A program made the position numbers and the translations under genes. The notes beneath the pieces are model-generated. The model was not told the DNA's origin, did not search any database, and saw only the letters and a list, made by a program, of their open reading frames with translations. This document shows positions 7,455-15,075 of a DNA stretch of 21,154 nucleotides, piece by piece (position 1 is the first letter of the stretch; every line of letters begins with the position of its first letter). Source of the stretch: an uncultured bacterium (lineage in GTDB: Bacteria > Bacillota > Limnochordia > DTU080 > JAAYLA01); the NCBI GenBank assembly GCA_937983075.1, contig CALKAQ010000157.1:1-21154 (forward strand), written 5' to 3'.

Positions 7455-7862
7455 CTAGTCTACCAAGCGGCGGTCGGCGATGTGGACACGTTCAGCGGCC
7501 CGGCTGCCTCCCGAGGACGGTTTCTTTTGAGCCGGCGGGCGAAGGGAAGTCTTGAATTCATGGGCGCACTTGGCACACATGCGGCCCGTGAGGATTTTCT
7601 TGCCGCATTGAATGCACTCGACGGCCAAATCGCTGTCGGTGCTCGTAGCCGTCAACCTGCCTTCCCGCACCATGTTGTAAATGCGTGATGCAGGCACGCC
7701 GGTCGCCTGTGAGACCTCGAACACTCGTGCACCGGGATGTTCCCGCAAATAGTCGCGTACGAGCTTGAATTCCTCGTCCATATGCGCCTTGCACTCGGAA
7801 CAAATGGTGAGGCCAGTTGACCGGAAGAGTTTGCCACAGCGAGAACAATTACGCAATTCCAT
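7455..7862 (-). CDS. yvyF: YvyF/TIGR03826-type flagellar operon protein, zinc-ribbon and HTH-like
   Basis: This 135-residue protein is related to the conserved YvyF family encoded between comFC and flgM in many Bacilli. The N-terminus has CSRCGKLF...ICSECKAHMDEEF (two CxxC pairs, zinc-ribbon-like). The middle EVSQATGVPASRIYNMVREGRL resembles a MerR-type helix-turn-helix, and a second cysteine pair set CIQCGKKI...MCAKCAHEF follows at about residues 85-105. The ATG at 7862 is preferred over the GTG at 7868 because AAAGGGTGAG lies at proper distance. Its biochemical role is not established; DNA or RNA regulation is plausible from the domains. Confidence 0.9.
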   Translation of the reverse strand: MELRNCSRCGKLFRSTGLTICSECKAHMDEEFKLVRDYLREHPGARVFEVSQATGVPASRIYNMVREGRLTATSTDSDLAVECIQCGKKILTGRMCAKCAHEFKTSLRPPAQKKPSSGGSRAAERVHIADRRLVD

Positions 7863-7952
7863 GCTCACTCACCCTTTTCATCCAGGCCAAGATGCTGCAT
7901 TCTTCGAGAACCGGCGGCGGGTTCCCTGCGCCGCGTTTGCGTTGCATCCCTG

Positions 7953-8687
7953 TCATACTATCATATCGGCATTGGCAACTCTTACCGCCACACAAGCCAC
8001 ACCGACGGACTGCGCCCCCGAGCGCAGCAAAGCGAACGCCGCCTCGCGGCACGTCGTTCCCGTTGTGTACACATCGTCGACGAGCACGACGTGGCGCCCG
8101 GCCACGGCAGCCGGATCGACCACCTGAAACGCCCCCTGCAGGTTGTGCCGGCGTTCCCGCAGCGACAAACCGGTCTGCGGCAAGGTGTCTCGCAGACGCC
8201 GCAGCGGCTGCCGCATCGGAACGCCGCAATGATCGCTCACCTCCTGCGCCAGCAATGCCGCCTGGTTGAAGCCCCGCTCCCAAAGGCGCCGAGCATGCAG
8301 CGGTATGGGCACGACGACCGTCGGGACAGAACGGTCGAGCATCGGCACGACCCGAAGCGCGAGCAAATGCCCGAGTGCCTTGGCGATCACCCGGTGGTTT
8401 TCAAACTTCAAGCGCTGAATGTGCACTTGCAGCGCACCTTCATAGGCACCTGCGTACACCGCCCAGCGAAACGGTGGACGCACGCGGCAAAAGCGACACA
8501 CCCAAGCGGCCGCCTCTTTTGCCGGAGATGCGCTTCGGAGCGGGCGACTGCAATGGCGGCAAAGCGGCGGCAACAGGCGCGGCAGCCGCGCCACGCACGG
8601 TTTGCAGGCCCACGGCGGTCCCGGCCGCATCGGTCGACGGCAAAAACTGCAAAAACCGGAAGGAAACAACCAATCGAGCCAACGCAA
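7953..8687 (-). CDS. comFC: competence protein ComFC, phosphoribosyltransferase-like
   Basis: ComFC works with the ComFA helicase in internalising transforming single-stranded DNA. The 244-residue protein begins with cysteine pairs (CSFC, CKPC, CRHC, CRFC over residues 13-70) that form zinc sites, followed by a type I phosphoribosyltransferase domain with VVPIPLHARRLWERGFNQA and the PRPP-loop VVLVDDVYTTGTT near residues 200-212. The start is TTG at 8687, seven bases after AGGAGG. It is separated from comFA here by a cysteine synthase and a JAMM peptidase, and there is no comFB. It stands 90 bases upstream of yvyF. Confidence 0.95.
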   Translation of the reverse strand: MRWLDWLFPSGFCSFCRRPMRPGPPWACKPCVARLPRLLPPLCRHCSRPLRSASPAKEAAAWVCRFCRVRPPFRWAVYAGAYEGALQVHIQRLKFENHRVIAKALGHLLALRVVPMLDRSVPTVVVPIPLHARRLWERGFNQAALLAQEVSDHCGVPMRQPLRRLRDTLPQTGLSLRERRHNLQGAFQVVDPAAVAGRHVVLVDDVYTTGTTCREAAFALLRSGAQSVGVACVAVRVANADMIV

Positions 8688-8809
8688 AGAAAGGCCTCCT
8701 GACCAACCAGGGCGGATGGCAGGAGACCTGAAATGGTAAGACCGGGAACGAATACATATTTTGCAGGGAGATAGTGACTATTTCGCCATTGAAATCCGAA
8801 TTCCTTCCG

Positions 8810-9250
8810 CTATGCTTCGGAATATTCAATGGCTTCCTGACCAAACTGGCCGAGCGCCTCGTTGAACTGCCACGAGAACGCATCGGTGCTCTTGCCGTTT
8901 TGTACGGAAACGATCAAATAAGAGAACGCCGGAAAGGCGCGTTCCGCATCGTATTCGGACGGTTGGGCGGGATGGTCGGGATGCGAATGATAGCAGCCGA
9001 TCACCTCGTAGCCGTCAGCCCGCGCCTCTTGATCGATGCGCAAAAAATCATCGGGATCCAATTCAAATCGGTCGTGAGCGCGTTCGGTATTGATGTTCCG
9101 AGCCCGTTCGGCCCGGATGACACGCCGGGTGCCGTCGGGATCGACGACGCCGACAAACAGTCCGCAGCATTCGTGCGGGTAGGCTTCTTCGGCGTGCTGC
9201 CGAATTTGTTCCATCACCGCTTGCGGAATGACAATTTTATTCACGGGCAT
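8810..9250 (-). CDS. M67-family (JAMM/MPN+) metallopeptidase, Mec-like
   Basis: This 146-residue protein is a zinc isopeptidase of the JAMM type. The catalytic pattern is clear: Glu in PHECCGLFVG (residue 27) and HSHPDHPAQPSEYD (residues 88-101), giving HxH, Ser and Asp ligands. Bacterial members such as mycobacterial Mec cut cysteine or a carrier tail from the MoaD/ThiS-like sulfur carrier CysO. The next gene upstream encodes a CysM-type cysteine synthase, supporting a sulfur-carrier role. The ATG at 9250 follows GGAGGAAG; an ATG at 9307 overlapping the cysteine synthase stop (ATGA) would add a basic 19-residue leader and cannot be excluded. No carrier-protein gene is visible in the window. 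Confidence 0.93.
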   Translation of the reverse strand: MPVNKIVIPQAVMEQIRQHAEEAYPHECCGLFVGVVDPDGTRRVIRAERARNINTERAHDRFELDPDDFLRIDQEARADGYEVIGCYHSHPDHPAQPSEYDAERAFPAFSYLIVSVQNGKSTDAFSWQFNEALGQFGQEAIEYSEA

Positions 9251-9303
9251 CTTCCTCCGCCTGCGTCTTCTGTTTGGGATAATTCGATCGAGCCAATGTC
9301 GTT

Positions 9304-10278
9304 TCATTTGGGTGATGAGCCGAAGGCAAAGTCGAAGAGAGGCGCTGATAAATACCGCGAGCCGCTGTCCGGCAAGACGGTGACGATGACGCCTTCTCCG
9401 ATACGCTTGGCCAATTCGAGGGCAGCCCAAACCGCTCCCCCGCCCGAGGCTCCTACCAACACCCCTTCTTCCCGGGCCAAGCGTTCCACCATCTCGTACG
9501 CTTTTTCGGTCGGTATGGCCATTTTGCCGTCGAGCGTGCTTTCGTCGTAAATGCCCGGCACCATGGCCGTCGCCATATGCTTGAGGCCTTCCAGGCCGTG
9601 CATTTCGTGTTCCGGTTCTGCGGCGTAGCATTGGATGTCCGGCCGCTGCTCTTTCAAATAGCGGGTGGTTCCCATCAAAGTGCCGGTGGTACCGATGCCG
9701 GCCACAAAATGCGTGACCCGACCGTCAGTCTGCCGCCAGATTTCAGGACCCGTACTCTCATAATGGGCTTGACTGTTGGCCGGATTGTTGTACTGATCGG
9801 GCAAAAAATACCGCTCGGGATCGGCTTCGTACATTTGACGTGCGACCACTCGGGCTCCTTCAGAGCTTTCCAAGGGATCGGTGTAATGGATGCGCGCTCC
9901 GAACGCTTCGATCAGGCGCTTGCGTTCCAAACTGGCGTTTTCAGGCAGACAAATTTCCACCGGAATGTTCAGTGCCGCACCGATCAACGCATAGGCGATG
10001 CCGGTGTTGCCCGAAGTCGAATCCAAAAGCACCTTGCCGGGCCGCAGCTTTTTGGTGCGCAGAGCTTCCCGCACCATCCAAAGGGCCGGGCGGTCTTTCA
10101 CCGATCCCCCGGGGTTGTACCATTCGGCCTTGGCGTAAATTTCGACTCCCGGCACGTCACGGGCAATGCGTCGCAGCGGCAACAGCGGGGTATTGCCAAT
10201 CAGACGCAAAATGGGTGCCCGCTCAAACAGCTCTTCCCATTCGCCCGATGGGAACTGTTCCAACTCCATGTCTGGCAT
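9304..10278 (-). CDS. cysM: cysteine synthase family protein (CysM-like PLP enzyme)
   Basis: This is a fold-type II PLP enzyme that makes cysteine from an activated serine (O-acetyl- or O-phosphoserine) and a sulfur donor. The PLP lysine is in NPGGSVKDRP (Lys61). The substrate loop TSGNTG is at 88-93, the phosphate-binding GTTGT at 196-200, and QYNNPANSQAHYESTGPEI at about 162-180. These segments resemble mycobacterial CysM, which uses O-phosphoserine and CysO thiocarboxylate, more than sulfide-dependent CysK; substrate choice is inference. At 324 residues it is normal length. The ATG at 10278 has GAGGT about 11 bases upstream. The JAMM peptidase gene follows within tens of bases. Confidence 0.9.
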   Translation of the reverse strand: MPDMELEQFPSGEWEELFERAPILRLIGNTPLLPLRRIARDVPGVEIYAKAEWYNPGGSVKDRPALWMVREALRTKKLRPGKVLLDSTSGNTGIAYALIGAALNIPVEICLPENASLERKRLIEAFGARIHYTDPLESSEGARVVARQMYEADPERYFLPDQYNNPANSQAHYESTGPEIWRQTDGRVTHFVAGIGTTGTLMGTTRYLKEQRPDIQCYAAEPEHEMHGLEGLKHMATAMVPGIYDESTLDGKMAIPTEKAYEMVERLAREEGVLVGASGGGAVWAALELAKRIGEGVIVTVLPDSGSRYLSAPLFDFAFGSSPK

Positions 10279-10341
10279 GGGATTTGTGACCTCACTTATG
10301 AAATCCGTATAGACCGATCTCAGAATACCACGATTGAAACG

Positions 10342-12699
10342 TCAGCGCAAATAGCCGCACCGTCGCGCTTCTTCATTCAGCGCGGCAATGCGATGCGCGG
10401 CGATCTGCATCGCCCGGTTTTTTCGGGACGCGGCGAACCATACCCGGCCATGCGGCCGATCGGCCGTGCGGCCTGCCCGACCGGCCATCTGCATGAGGCT
10501 GGCGCTGTCGAAGATGCCTTCAGCATCGGCCCACATGACCAACACGTTGACGCCGGGCACCGTAATGCCCCGCTCCAGCACGGTGGTCGCCACCAAGATG
10601 GGGAATTCGCCGCGGCTGAAAGCGTCGCGCACGGCGTCACGGCGCGGATCGCGTGAGTGCACGCCGAACGCCAGCGGCAGCGCATCCGCCCCCGGTGCGG
10701 CACCGGAACGGCACACCCGGTCCAGCAGACGAGCGGTCGGCGCGACCAAATCGACTGCCGGCACAAAGACCAGCAGCGGATCAGGCTGCCGCACGGCTTC
10801 CTGCACGGTTTCCACCACGATCCGGGGCAAGCTGACGCGCCGCCTGCCGCTCAACAGGTTCTGACGCACCCGCTCCAATCCGGCGTCGAGAAGATACACC
10901 GGTTCCGGCAGCGGATAGCCGTGGTGGCGGGCCGGAATGGTGATCAGCCGCCATTCGCCGCGGCGTGCCTTTTCCAGCAGCACTTCGGGCGGCGTCGCCG
11001 TCAGGCAGATGGTGCGGCCGCCTGCGATCGTCGCCCGGCTGACGGCCCGGCGCAGCATGCGGCTGCCCCAGTACGGATAGGCGTCGACTTCGTCGAGCAC
11101 GACCAGGCGGAACTGCCGGTAAAACCGCATCACCTGGTGCGTTGTCGCAATGACGAGGGGCACGTCGGGAAATCGGGTGGGCGAGCCGCCGTAAATCGCC
11201 TTGACCGGCACCGACGGAAATGCCTTTTGGAGCCGGCCTTCAAGTTCGATCACGACATCCCGCCGCGGGACGGCGAACAGCACCGGTCCGCCTTCGTGAA
11301 GCGCCTTTTCGATGACGCCGAACACGACTTCGGTTTTGCCCGCGCCGCAAGCCGCCCACACGAGGGCATCGCGCTCATCGCCGTCGAGCAAGGCGTCGGC
11401 GGCCGCCTGCTGCGCCGGGCTGAGCTGAAAGTCCAGCTGCAGAAGCGGTGTCACACGGACGGCCGACGCTCGTGCCCGCTCGGCCGCCACCGGCTGCTCA
11501 GCCCCCGACTGCTCGCCCCCCGCCTGCTCCGCTTCCCCAGGCAGCTGCCGCGCTACACGCACCGCTGTGCGGCCGGCCCTCGCGTTTCCTGCGGATCCTC
11601 CCGTCCGGCCGGCCCGCTGAGCCATCCCTTCGCTGTACACTATCGCTTCGCAAGCGCGGGCCGTACCGAGGCGGGCGCATTCGGTGCACGCCGCACACGC
11701 GTCACGCCCGCAGCGGGCGCAAGGTCCGATGTCCACCCGGTCTACCGTGCCGCAGCGACGGCACCGCCAGCGGTGCATCCGGTCGCGGTGCACCGCCGCC
11801 CGCCGCCGCACCCGGCCGGACAGCACCAAACCTTCCAACAGATCGATCGGATCGGCCTCGATCTGACCCCCGCCCCGTTCTTCCAGCAGCCGACGGACTT
11901 CCGACTCCAGCAGCATGCGTCCGGCCAATAAAGCGTGCCCTGCGGCCAGTTCCGCCCGCCGGGGCAGCTGCGGCGAATCCCAATCGTTGCTATCGATACT
12001 GCCAACGACGTCCCAAACGTCGCCGGCAGTGTCGTTGGAGCGTTCGGCACCGCGGTTTCCCGCAGCGTCGCCTACGTGTTCGCCACCGCCGTTCCCCGCA
12101 CCGCCTCCACCGCCGGCGTCGCCAACAGCGCCGACACGGCCCGTCGCCGGTGCGGCCACCGCCCCTGGGCCTTTCGCGCCGGCCATCGTTCGCCATGCCA
12201 CACCTGCTGCCCTTGCGCTGCCGACTTCACCCCGGCGGCGCAGAGCAGCCCGGCAGCGCAAATGCAGCAGCAGCCGGCCGATCGGCGCCATGGGAAAAAG
12301 GCGCAGAGCCAACGGACGCGCTTGGATGTCCGCCAATACTTCTTCGGCGAGCCACAACGGCAAAGGGCCGGTGAGCAGCTCAAGCCTCGCCTGCCCCTTG
12401 TCCGGCGGCGCCGCTGCAGGCGCCCGGCCATCCGGAGCAGCTCGCTCCGCATCAGCTTCTGACGTCGCTTCCTGTGCACTCCAATACGCTGCCGTAACGT
12501 CGGGCGACGCGGTGATTCCCAAATGCAGCCGCCGCTTCGACCAGCAGGCGTAAAGGGCATAACCGCTTATGGTGCATCGCCTCCCGTCGCCAAGCCAACA
12601 CGTCAGCCAACGCCTGCCGAACTCCGGGCCGATTTCCGCACCGGCCAACGGAGCGACGCTTGCGGGCTGCCGGCACACCGACACACGGCGCCGCTGCAA
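10342..12699 (-). CDS. comFA: ComFA-type DEAD-box DNA helicase for competence, long form
   Basis: ComFA is the ATP-driven helicase/translocase that helps pull transforming DNA through the ComEC channel. The order of parts is an N-terminal region of about 300 residues, a multi-cysteine zinc domain at about 308-345 (CRRC, CARC, CAAC and nearby Cys), then the helicase core with Walker A AACGAGKTE near 449-457, DEVDAYPY near 533-540, LTATPP, and a C-terminal MAGRAGRT motif VI. At 785 residues it is much longer than B. subtilis ComFA (about 460). Residues about 180-235 are a Gly/Ala low-complexity insert (GGGGGAGNGGGEH) encoded by very GC-rich DNA, and a second Ala/Arg/Gly-rich stretch precedes the core. 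The first possible start is TTG at 12699 with a weak ribosome site; the true start may be a little downstream. Confidence 0.93.
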   Translation of the reverse strand: MQRRRVSVCRQPASVAPLAGAEIGPEFGRRWLTCWLGDGRRCTISGYALYACWSKRRLHLGITASPDVTAAYWSAQEATSEADAERAAPDGRAPAAAPPDKGQARLELLTGPLPLWLAEEVLADIQARPLALRLFPMAPIGRLLLHLRCRAALRRRGEVGSARAAGVAWRTMAGAKGPGAVAAPATGRVGAVGDAGGGGGAGNGGGEHVGDAAGNRGAERSNDTAGDVWDVVGSIDSNDWDSPQLPRRAELAAGHALLAGRMLLESEVRRLLEERGGGQIEADPIDLLEGLVLSGRVRRRAAVHRDRMHRWRCRRCGTVDRVDIGPCARCGRDACAACTECARLGTARACEAIVYSEGMAQRAGRTGGSAGNARAGRTAVRVARQLPGEAEQAGGEQSGAEQPVAAERARASAVRVTPLLQLDFQLSPAQQAAADALLDGDERDALVWAACGAGKTEVVFGVIEKALHEGGPVLFAVPRRDVVIELEGRLQKAFPSVPVKAIYGGSPTRFPDVPLVIATTHQVMRFYRQFRLVVLDEVDAYPYWGSRMLRRAVSRATIAGGRTICLTATPPEVLLEKARRGEWRLITIPARHHGYPLPEPVYLLDAGLERVRQNLLSGRRRVSLPRIVVETVQEAVRQPDPLLVFVPAVDLVAPTARLLDRVCRSGAAPGADALPLAFGVHSRDPRRDAVRDAFSRGEFPILVATTVLERGITVPGVNVLVMWADAEGIFDSASLMQMAGRAGRTADRPHGRVWFAASRKNRAMQIAAHRIAALNEEARRCGYLR

Positions 12700-12705
12700 C
12701 CCCGA

Positions 12706-13263
12706 CTACACCGGCGACAACGGCTCTACGATCAGACGCCGCACCCGCTCGGCGGCGTCGAACTCCACGTGAGCCCAATACGGCGGGTCGTCGCTGAATG
12801 TGTATTCCTGCAGCAGCAAGTCGATCGGCGCCATGCCGATGCGTCCGAGTTCGCTGCGGGGGAACCAGCGCAGCGGCCCTTCACCGCTCTCGCGCAGCGT
12901 GCCGCTGTACGCGTGGGCGACAAAAACAAAAAGCAGCCAATTGCTGGTCGCAACCGGCCCGCTTTCGGCTACAAGGCCACGGAATGTCAGCTGCTCGACA
13001 TGCAAGCCCGTCTCTTCGCTCAGCTCACGTTGTGCCGCCAACACCGGCGTTTCCCCGGCCTCAATTTTGCCGCCCGGCGCAGCCCAGCGACCTGAGAACG
13101 GCGGATAGTTGCGCTGCAGCAGCAGCACGTCTGCCCCGCGCCGCACAAAACAGAGCGACGACGGACGCTGCTCAGGCTTCAGCCGCAGCTCGTCGGGCCA
13201 GGCGTAGCCGAGATTGGCCAGCTGTTGCATCCATATGCCGGGGGCGTGCAGATCAATACTCAA
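12706..13263 (-). CDS. NUDIX hydrolase
   Basis: This 185-residue protein has a complete Nudix box: G-x5-E-x7-REL-SEE-TGL starting in the GGKIEAGE segment near residue 64, so metal-dependent hydrolysis of a nucleoside diphosphate linked to some group is expected. The substrate cannot be read from the sequence. The WAAPGGK...ETG layout resembles MutT-like sanitisers. The TTG start at 13263 sits inside the end of the upstream gene (11-base overlap) and has AGGAGGT eight bases before it, implying translational coupling. Its TAG stop is in the same frame as comFA and only two codons before the first possible comFA start. Confidence 0.94.
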   Translation of the reverse strand: MSIDLHAPGIWMQQLANLGYAWPDELRLKPEQRPSSLCFVRRGADVLLLQRNYPPFSGRWAAPGGKIEAGETPVLAAQRELSEETGLHVEQLTFRGLVAESGPVATSNWLLFVFVAHAYSGTLRESGEGPLRWFPRSELGRIGMAPIDLLLQEYTFSDDPPYWAHVEFDAAERVRRLIVEPLSPV

Positions 13264-13942
13264 CCGATACGACCTCCTGCACTTGCCGCACCTTGACGAT
13301 GCTGTTGGGCGGATAAGCTCCTCGCAGCACGGCGCCCGGATAAACGCGCGTACCCCGGCCGATCAACGTGCCCGGACTCGCCACGACGTTGCACCCGGTG
13401 TACACCCGATCGCCGACAATGGCGCCAAACTTGCGCAAATCCGTATGTACCGCCTCCCCGTCAATTTGGACGACCACTTCGCTGCCGTCGTTCTTCATGT
13501 TCGCCAGCCGCGTGCCGGCGCCGAGGTTCACTCCTTGGCCGAGCACGCTGTCCCCGACATAATTAAAATGCGGTGCTTGAGCACCGTTGAGCATGACGAC
13601 GCCCTTGAGTTCAGTGGCATGACCGACGACGCAGTTTTTGCCTACAATGACGTTCTCGCGGATGTACGCACCGTGCCGCACAACGGTTCCTTCACCGATA
13701 ATGGCCGGGCCTTTGATCATCACGCCCGGCTCCACCACCGCACCGGGGGCAATGTACACCGGACCGCCAATCCTCGCCCCGGCGTGCACCTCGCCTTCGA
13801 TGCCAGGTTTCAGCACTTCTTGGATGTACGAAGGCAAGCGCTTCAGTACGTCCCACACATAATCAAGATCTTCAAACAACGCCGCATGTTCAAACTCATC
13901 CAACGAAAAAAACGTGTCGACGCGCTGCAAGCGTACACGCAC
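13253..13942 (-). CDS. left-handed beta-helix (hexapeptide) protein, GlmU C-terminus-like
   Basis: This 229-residue protein is built mainly of hexapeptide repeats (patterns such as VYIAPG, VMIKGP, AIIGEG, VIVGKN), typical of left-handed beta-helix acyltransferases. The segment HFNYVGDSVLGQGVNLGAGT resembles the acetyltransferase active-site region of GlmU and of archaeal sugar-1-phosphate nucleotidyltransferase C-terminal domains, with a candidate catalytic His. There is no N-terminal nucleotidyltransferase domain; instead about 50 helical residues precede the helix. The likely activity is acetylation of a sugar phosphate or related small molecule, with low certainty on the substrate. The GTG at 13942 follows GGGAGG at 12 bases. 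It is the first gene of the minus-strand run. Confidence 0.85.
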   Translation of the reverse strand: MRVRLQRVDTFFSLDEFEHAALFEDLDYVWDVLKRLPSYIQEVLKPGIEGEVHAGARIGGPVYIAPGAVVEPGVMIKGPAIIGEGTVVRHGAYIRENVIVGKNCVVGHATELKGVVMLNGAQAPHFNYVGDSVLGQGVNLGAGTRLANMKNDGSEVVVQIDGEAVHTDLRKFGAIVGDRVYTGCNVVASPGTLIGRGTRVYPGAVLRGAYPPNSIVKVRQVQEVVSVEY

Positions 13943-14064
13943 CTTTCTTCACGGCCTCCCGTACGGTATGCGGTAACGGGATACCACGACTGCTTTCCTG
14001 TTTAACCCATGACTACCGTATTCGCTTCGGGTATTTGCGGCTCCTGCCTTTTCCACTTTGTCTG

Positions 14065-14093
14065 TACCCTACGCCGTCGCGTTGCATATGGTG
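14065..14093 (+). promoter_or_regulatory. putative mother-cell sporulation promoter (sigma-K-like)
   Basis: TACC (14065-14068), a 16-base spacer, then gCATATGGTG (14084-14093) fits the B. subtilis sigma-K pattern mACm-N16-17-gCATAnnnTa at most positions. It is about 20 bases before the ribosome binding site of the GGCT gene. A very similar box starts the ATP-grasp pair at 17383. Sigma-E recognition (CATACAMT) is an alternative. Confidence 0.45.
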
Positions 14094-14125
14094 CGATTAC
14101 GGTACATACCGAGGAGGTTGCGCCT

Positions 14126-15016
14126 TTGCTTTGGGCGAATGCTTCGTTTCACGATCTGTCGCAACGAGCCCTTTGCATTTTGCGGCAGGCCGGCGAGCCA
14201 ATTGACATGGAGACGCTGACCAATTGGATGCGCCTGCCCGACGATCAGGTAGAACAAGCCGTAAACGAGCTGCGCCAGCGCGGGCTGATCCAAGGCAACG
14301 GTCCGACGCTGTCCTCTCGTCACGGTTTAAAACCTCATCCCGCACGGCTGGTCGACATCGACCATCACCTCGTGCGCGCTTTTAAAGAACACGCTTCCTT
14401 GGGCGAACTGTATTTCGCCTACGGCTCGAATTTGAACCCCGCAAGGCTTGACGACCGGGGGATTGTCCCGCGCTTTCTCAGCCGCGCCGGCGCTCCGGGT
14501 TATCTGACGGGTTTCCCGCGCAGCTCTCGCGATGGCGGGGGTGTGGCCGGACTTCTTCCTGCCCCAGGCGAAACGGCCTACGGTGCCCTTTACTTGTTGA
14601 CGGACGACGAATGGGAAAGCCTCGATTTCTACGAGGAAGTCCCGCGTTCTTATCATCGTGCGCCGCTGAACGTCACGGTGCAAGCCGGACCGTCGCAGCG
14701 GGTACTCATTCCTCGCTTGTGCGTGATCACCTATATGGCGCAGCCCGGCATTCCTGCCGATCCACGAGCCGATTACGTCGAACATATTCTCGTCGGCGCC
14801 AAATATTGGCAACTCCCCGAATCCTTGATCGACTTTTTGACTCGTGTGCCGCGCCAGTCCAACACCCGGCGCGTAGTGAACCTCCGCCGAGAACCGGGAT
14901 GGCAGCGTCTGCTCCGGCGCTCCGGGTGGAAAGCAACCTATCCGCGCTTGTTCGGCAAAACCGGCATGCAAGCAGCTGCCCGTCGCAAATCACGACGCCG
15001 TCGGCGCCACCGTTGA
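14126..15016 (+). CDS. winged-helix plus gamma-glutamylcyclotransferase-fold protein
   Basis: This 296-residue protein joins two parts. Residues about 8-58 (ALCILRQAGEPIDMETLTNW, then QVEQAVNELRQRGLIQG) look like a winged helix. Residues about 94-250 are a GGCT/AIG2-type domain with the hallmark YFAYGSNLNP (YGSN at 99-102) and a Glu in LDFYEEVP (170-171) at the expected catalytic position. GGCT enzymes release amines from gamma-glutamyl groups as 5-oxoproline. The C-terminus is very basic (RRKSRRRRRHR). The TTG at 14126 is chosen because GAGGAGG stands seven bases upstream and a promoter-like box lies at 14065-14093; the open frame from 14009 would start before that promoter. The amidoligase gene follows, suggesting that this protein trims or recycles a glutamyl product. 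Confidence 0.85.
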   Translation: MLWANASFHDLSQRALCILRQAGEPIDMETLTNWMRLPDDQVEQAVNELRQRGLIQGNGPTLSSRHGLKPHPARLVDIDHHLVRAFKEHASLGELYFAYGSNLNPARLDDRGIVPRFLSRAGAPGYLTGFPRSSRDGGGVAGLLPAPGETAYGALYLLTDDEWESLDFYEEVPRSYHRAPLNVTVQAGPSQRVLIPRLCVITYMAQPGIPADPRADYVEHILVGAKYWQLPESLIDFLTRVPRQSNTRRVVNLRREPGWQRLLRRSGWKATYPRLFGKTGMQAAARRKSRRRRRHR

Positions 15017-15075
15017 TCGCGGCCGAACGCTGTGTGACGCCTCACAATAGAACATGATGGGGTTGAGTGGTGCAC

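Noticed and set aside
9251..9631. Longer M67 peptidase starting inside the cysteine synthase gene
   Set aside because: The extra residues are an Arg/Gly-rich shadow of the synthase gene; the family N-terminus begins at 9250. Only the ATG at 9307 remains a minor alternative.
10657..12553. Large plus-strand frames opposite comFA
   Set aside because: They are Pro/Arg/Ala-rich shadows of the GC-rich comFA gene; all helicase motifs are on the minus strand.
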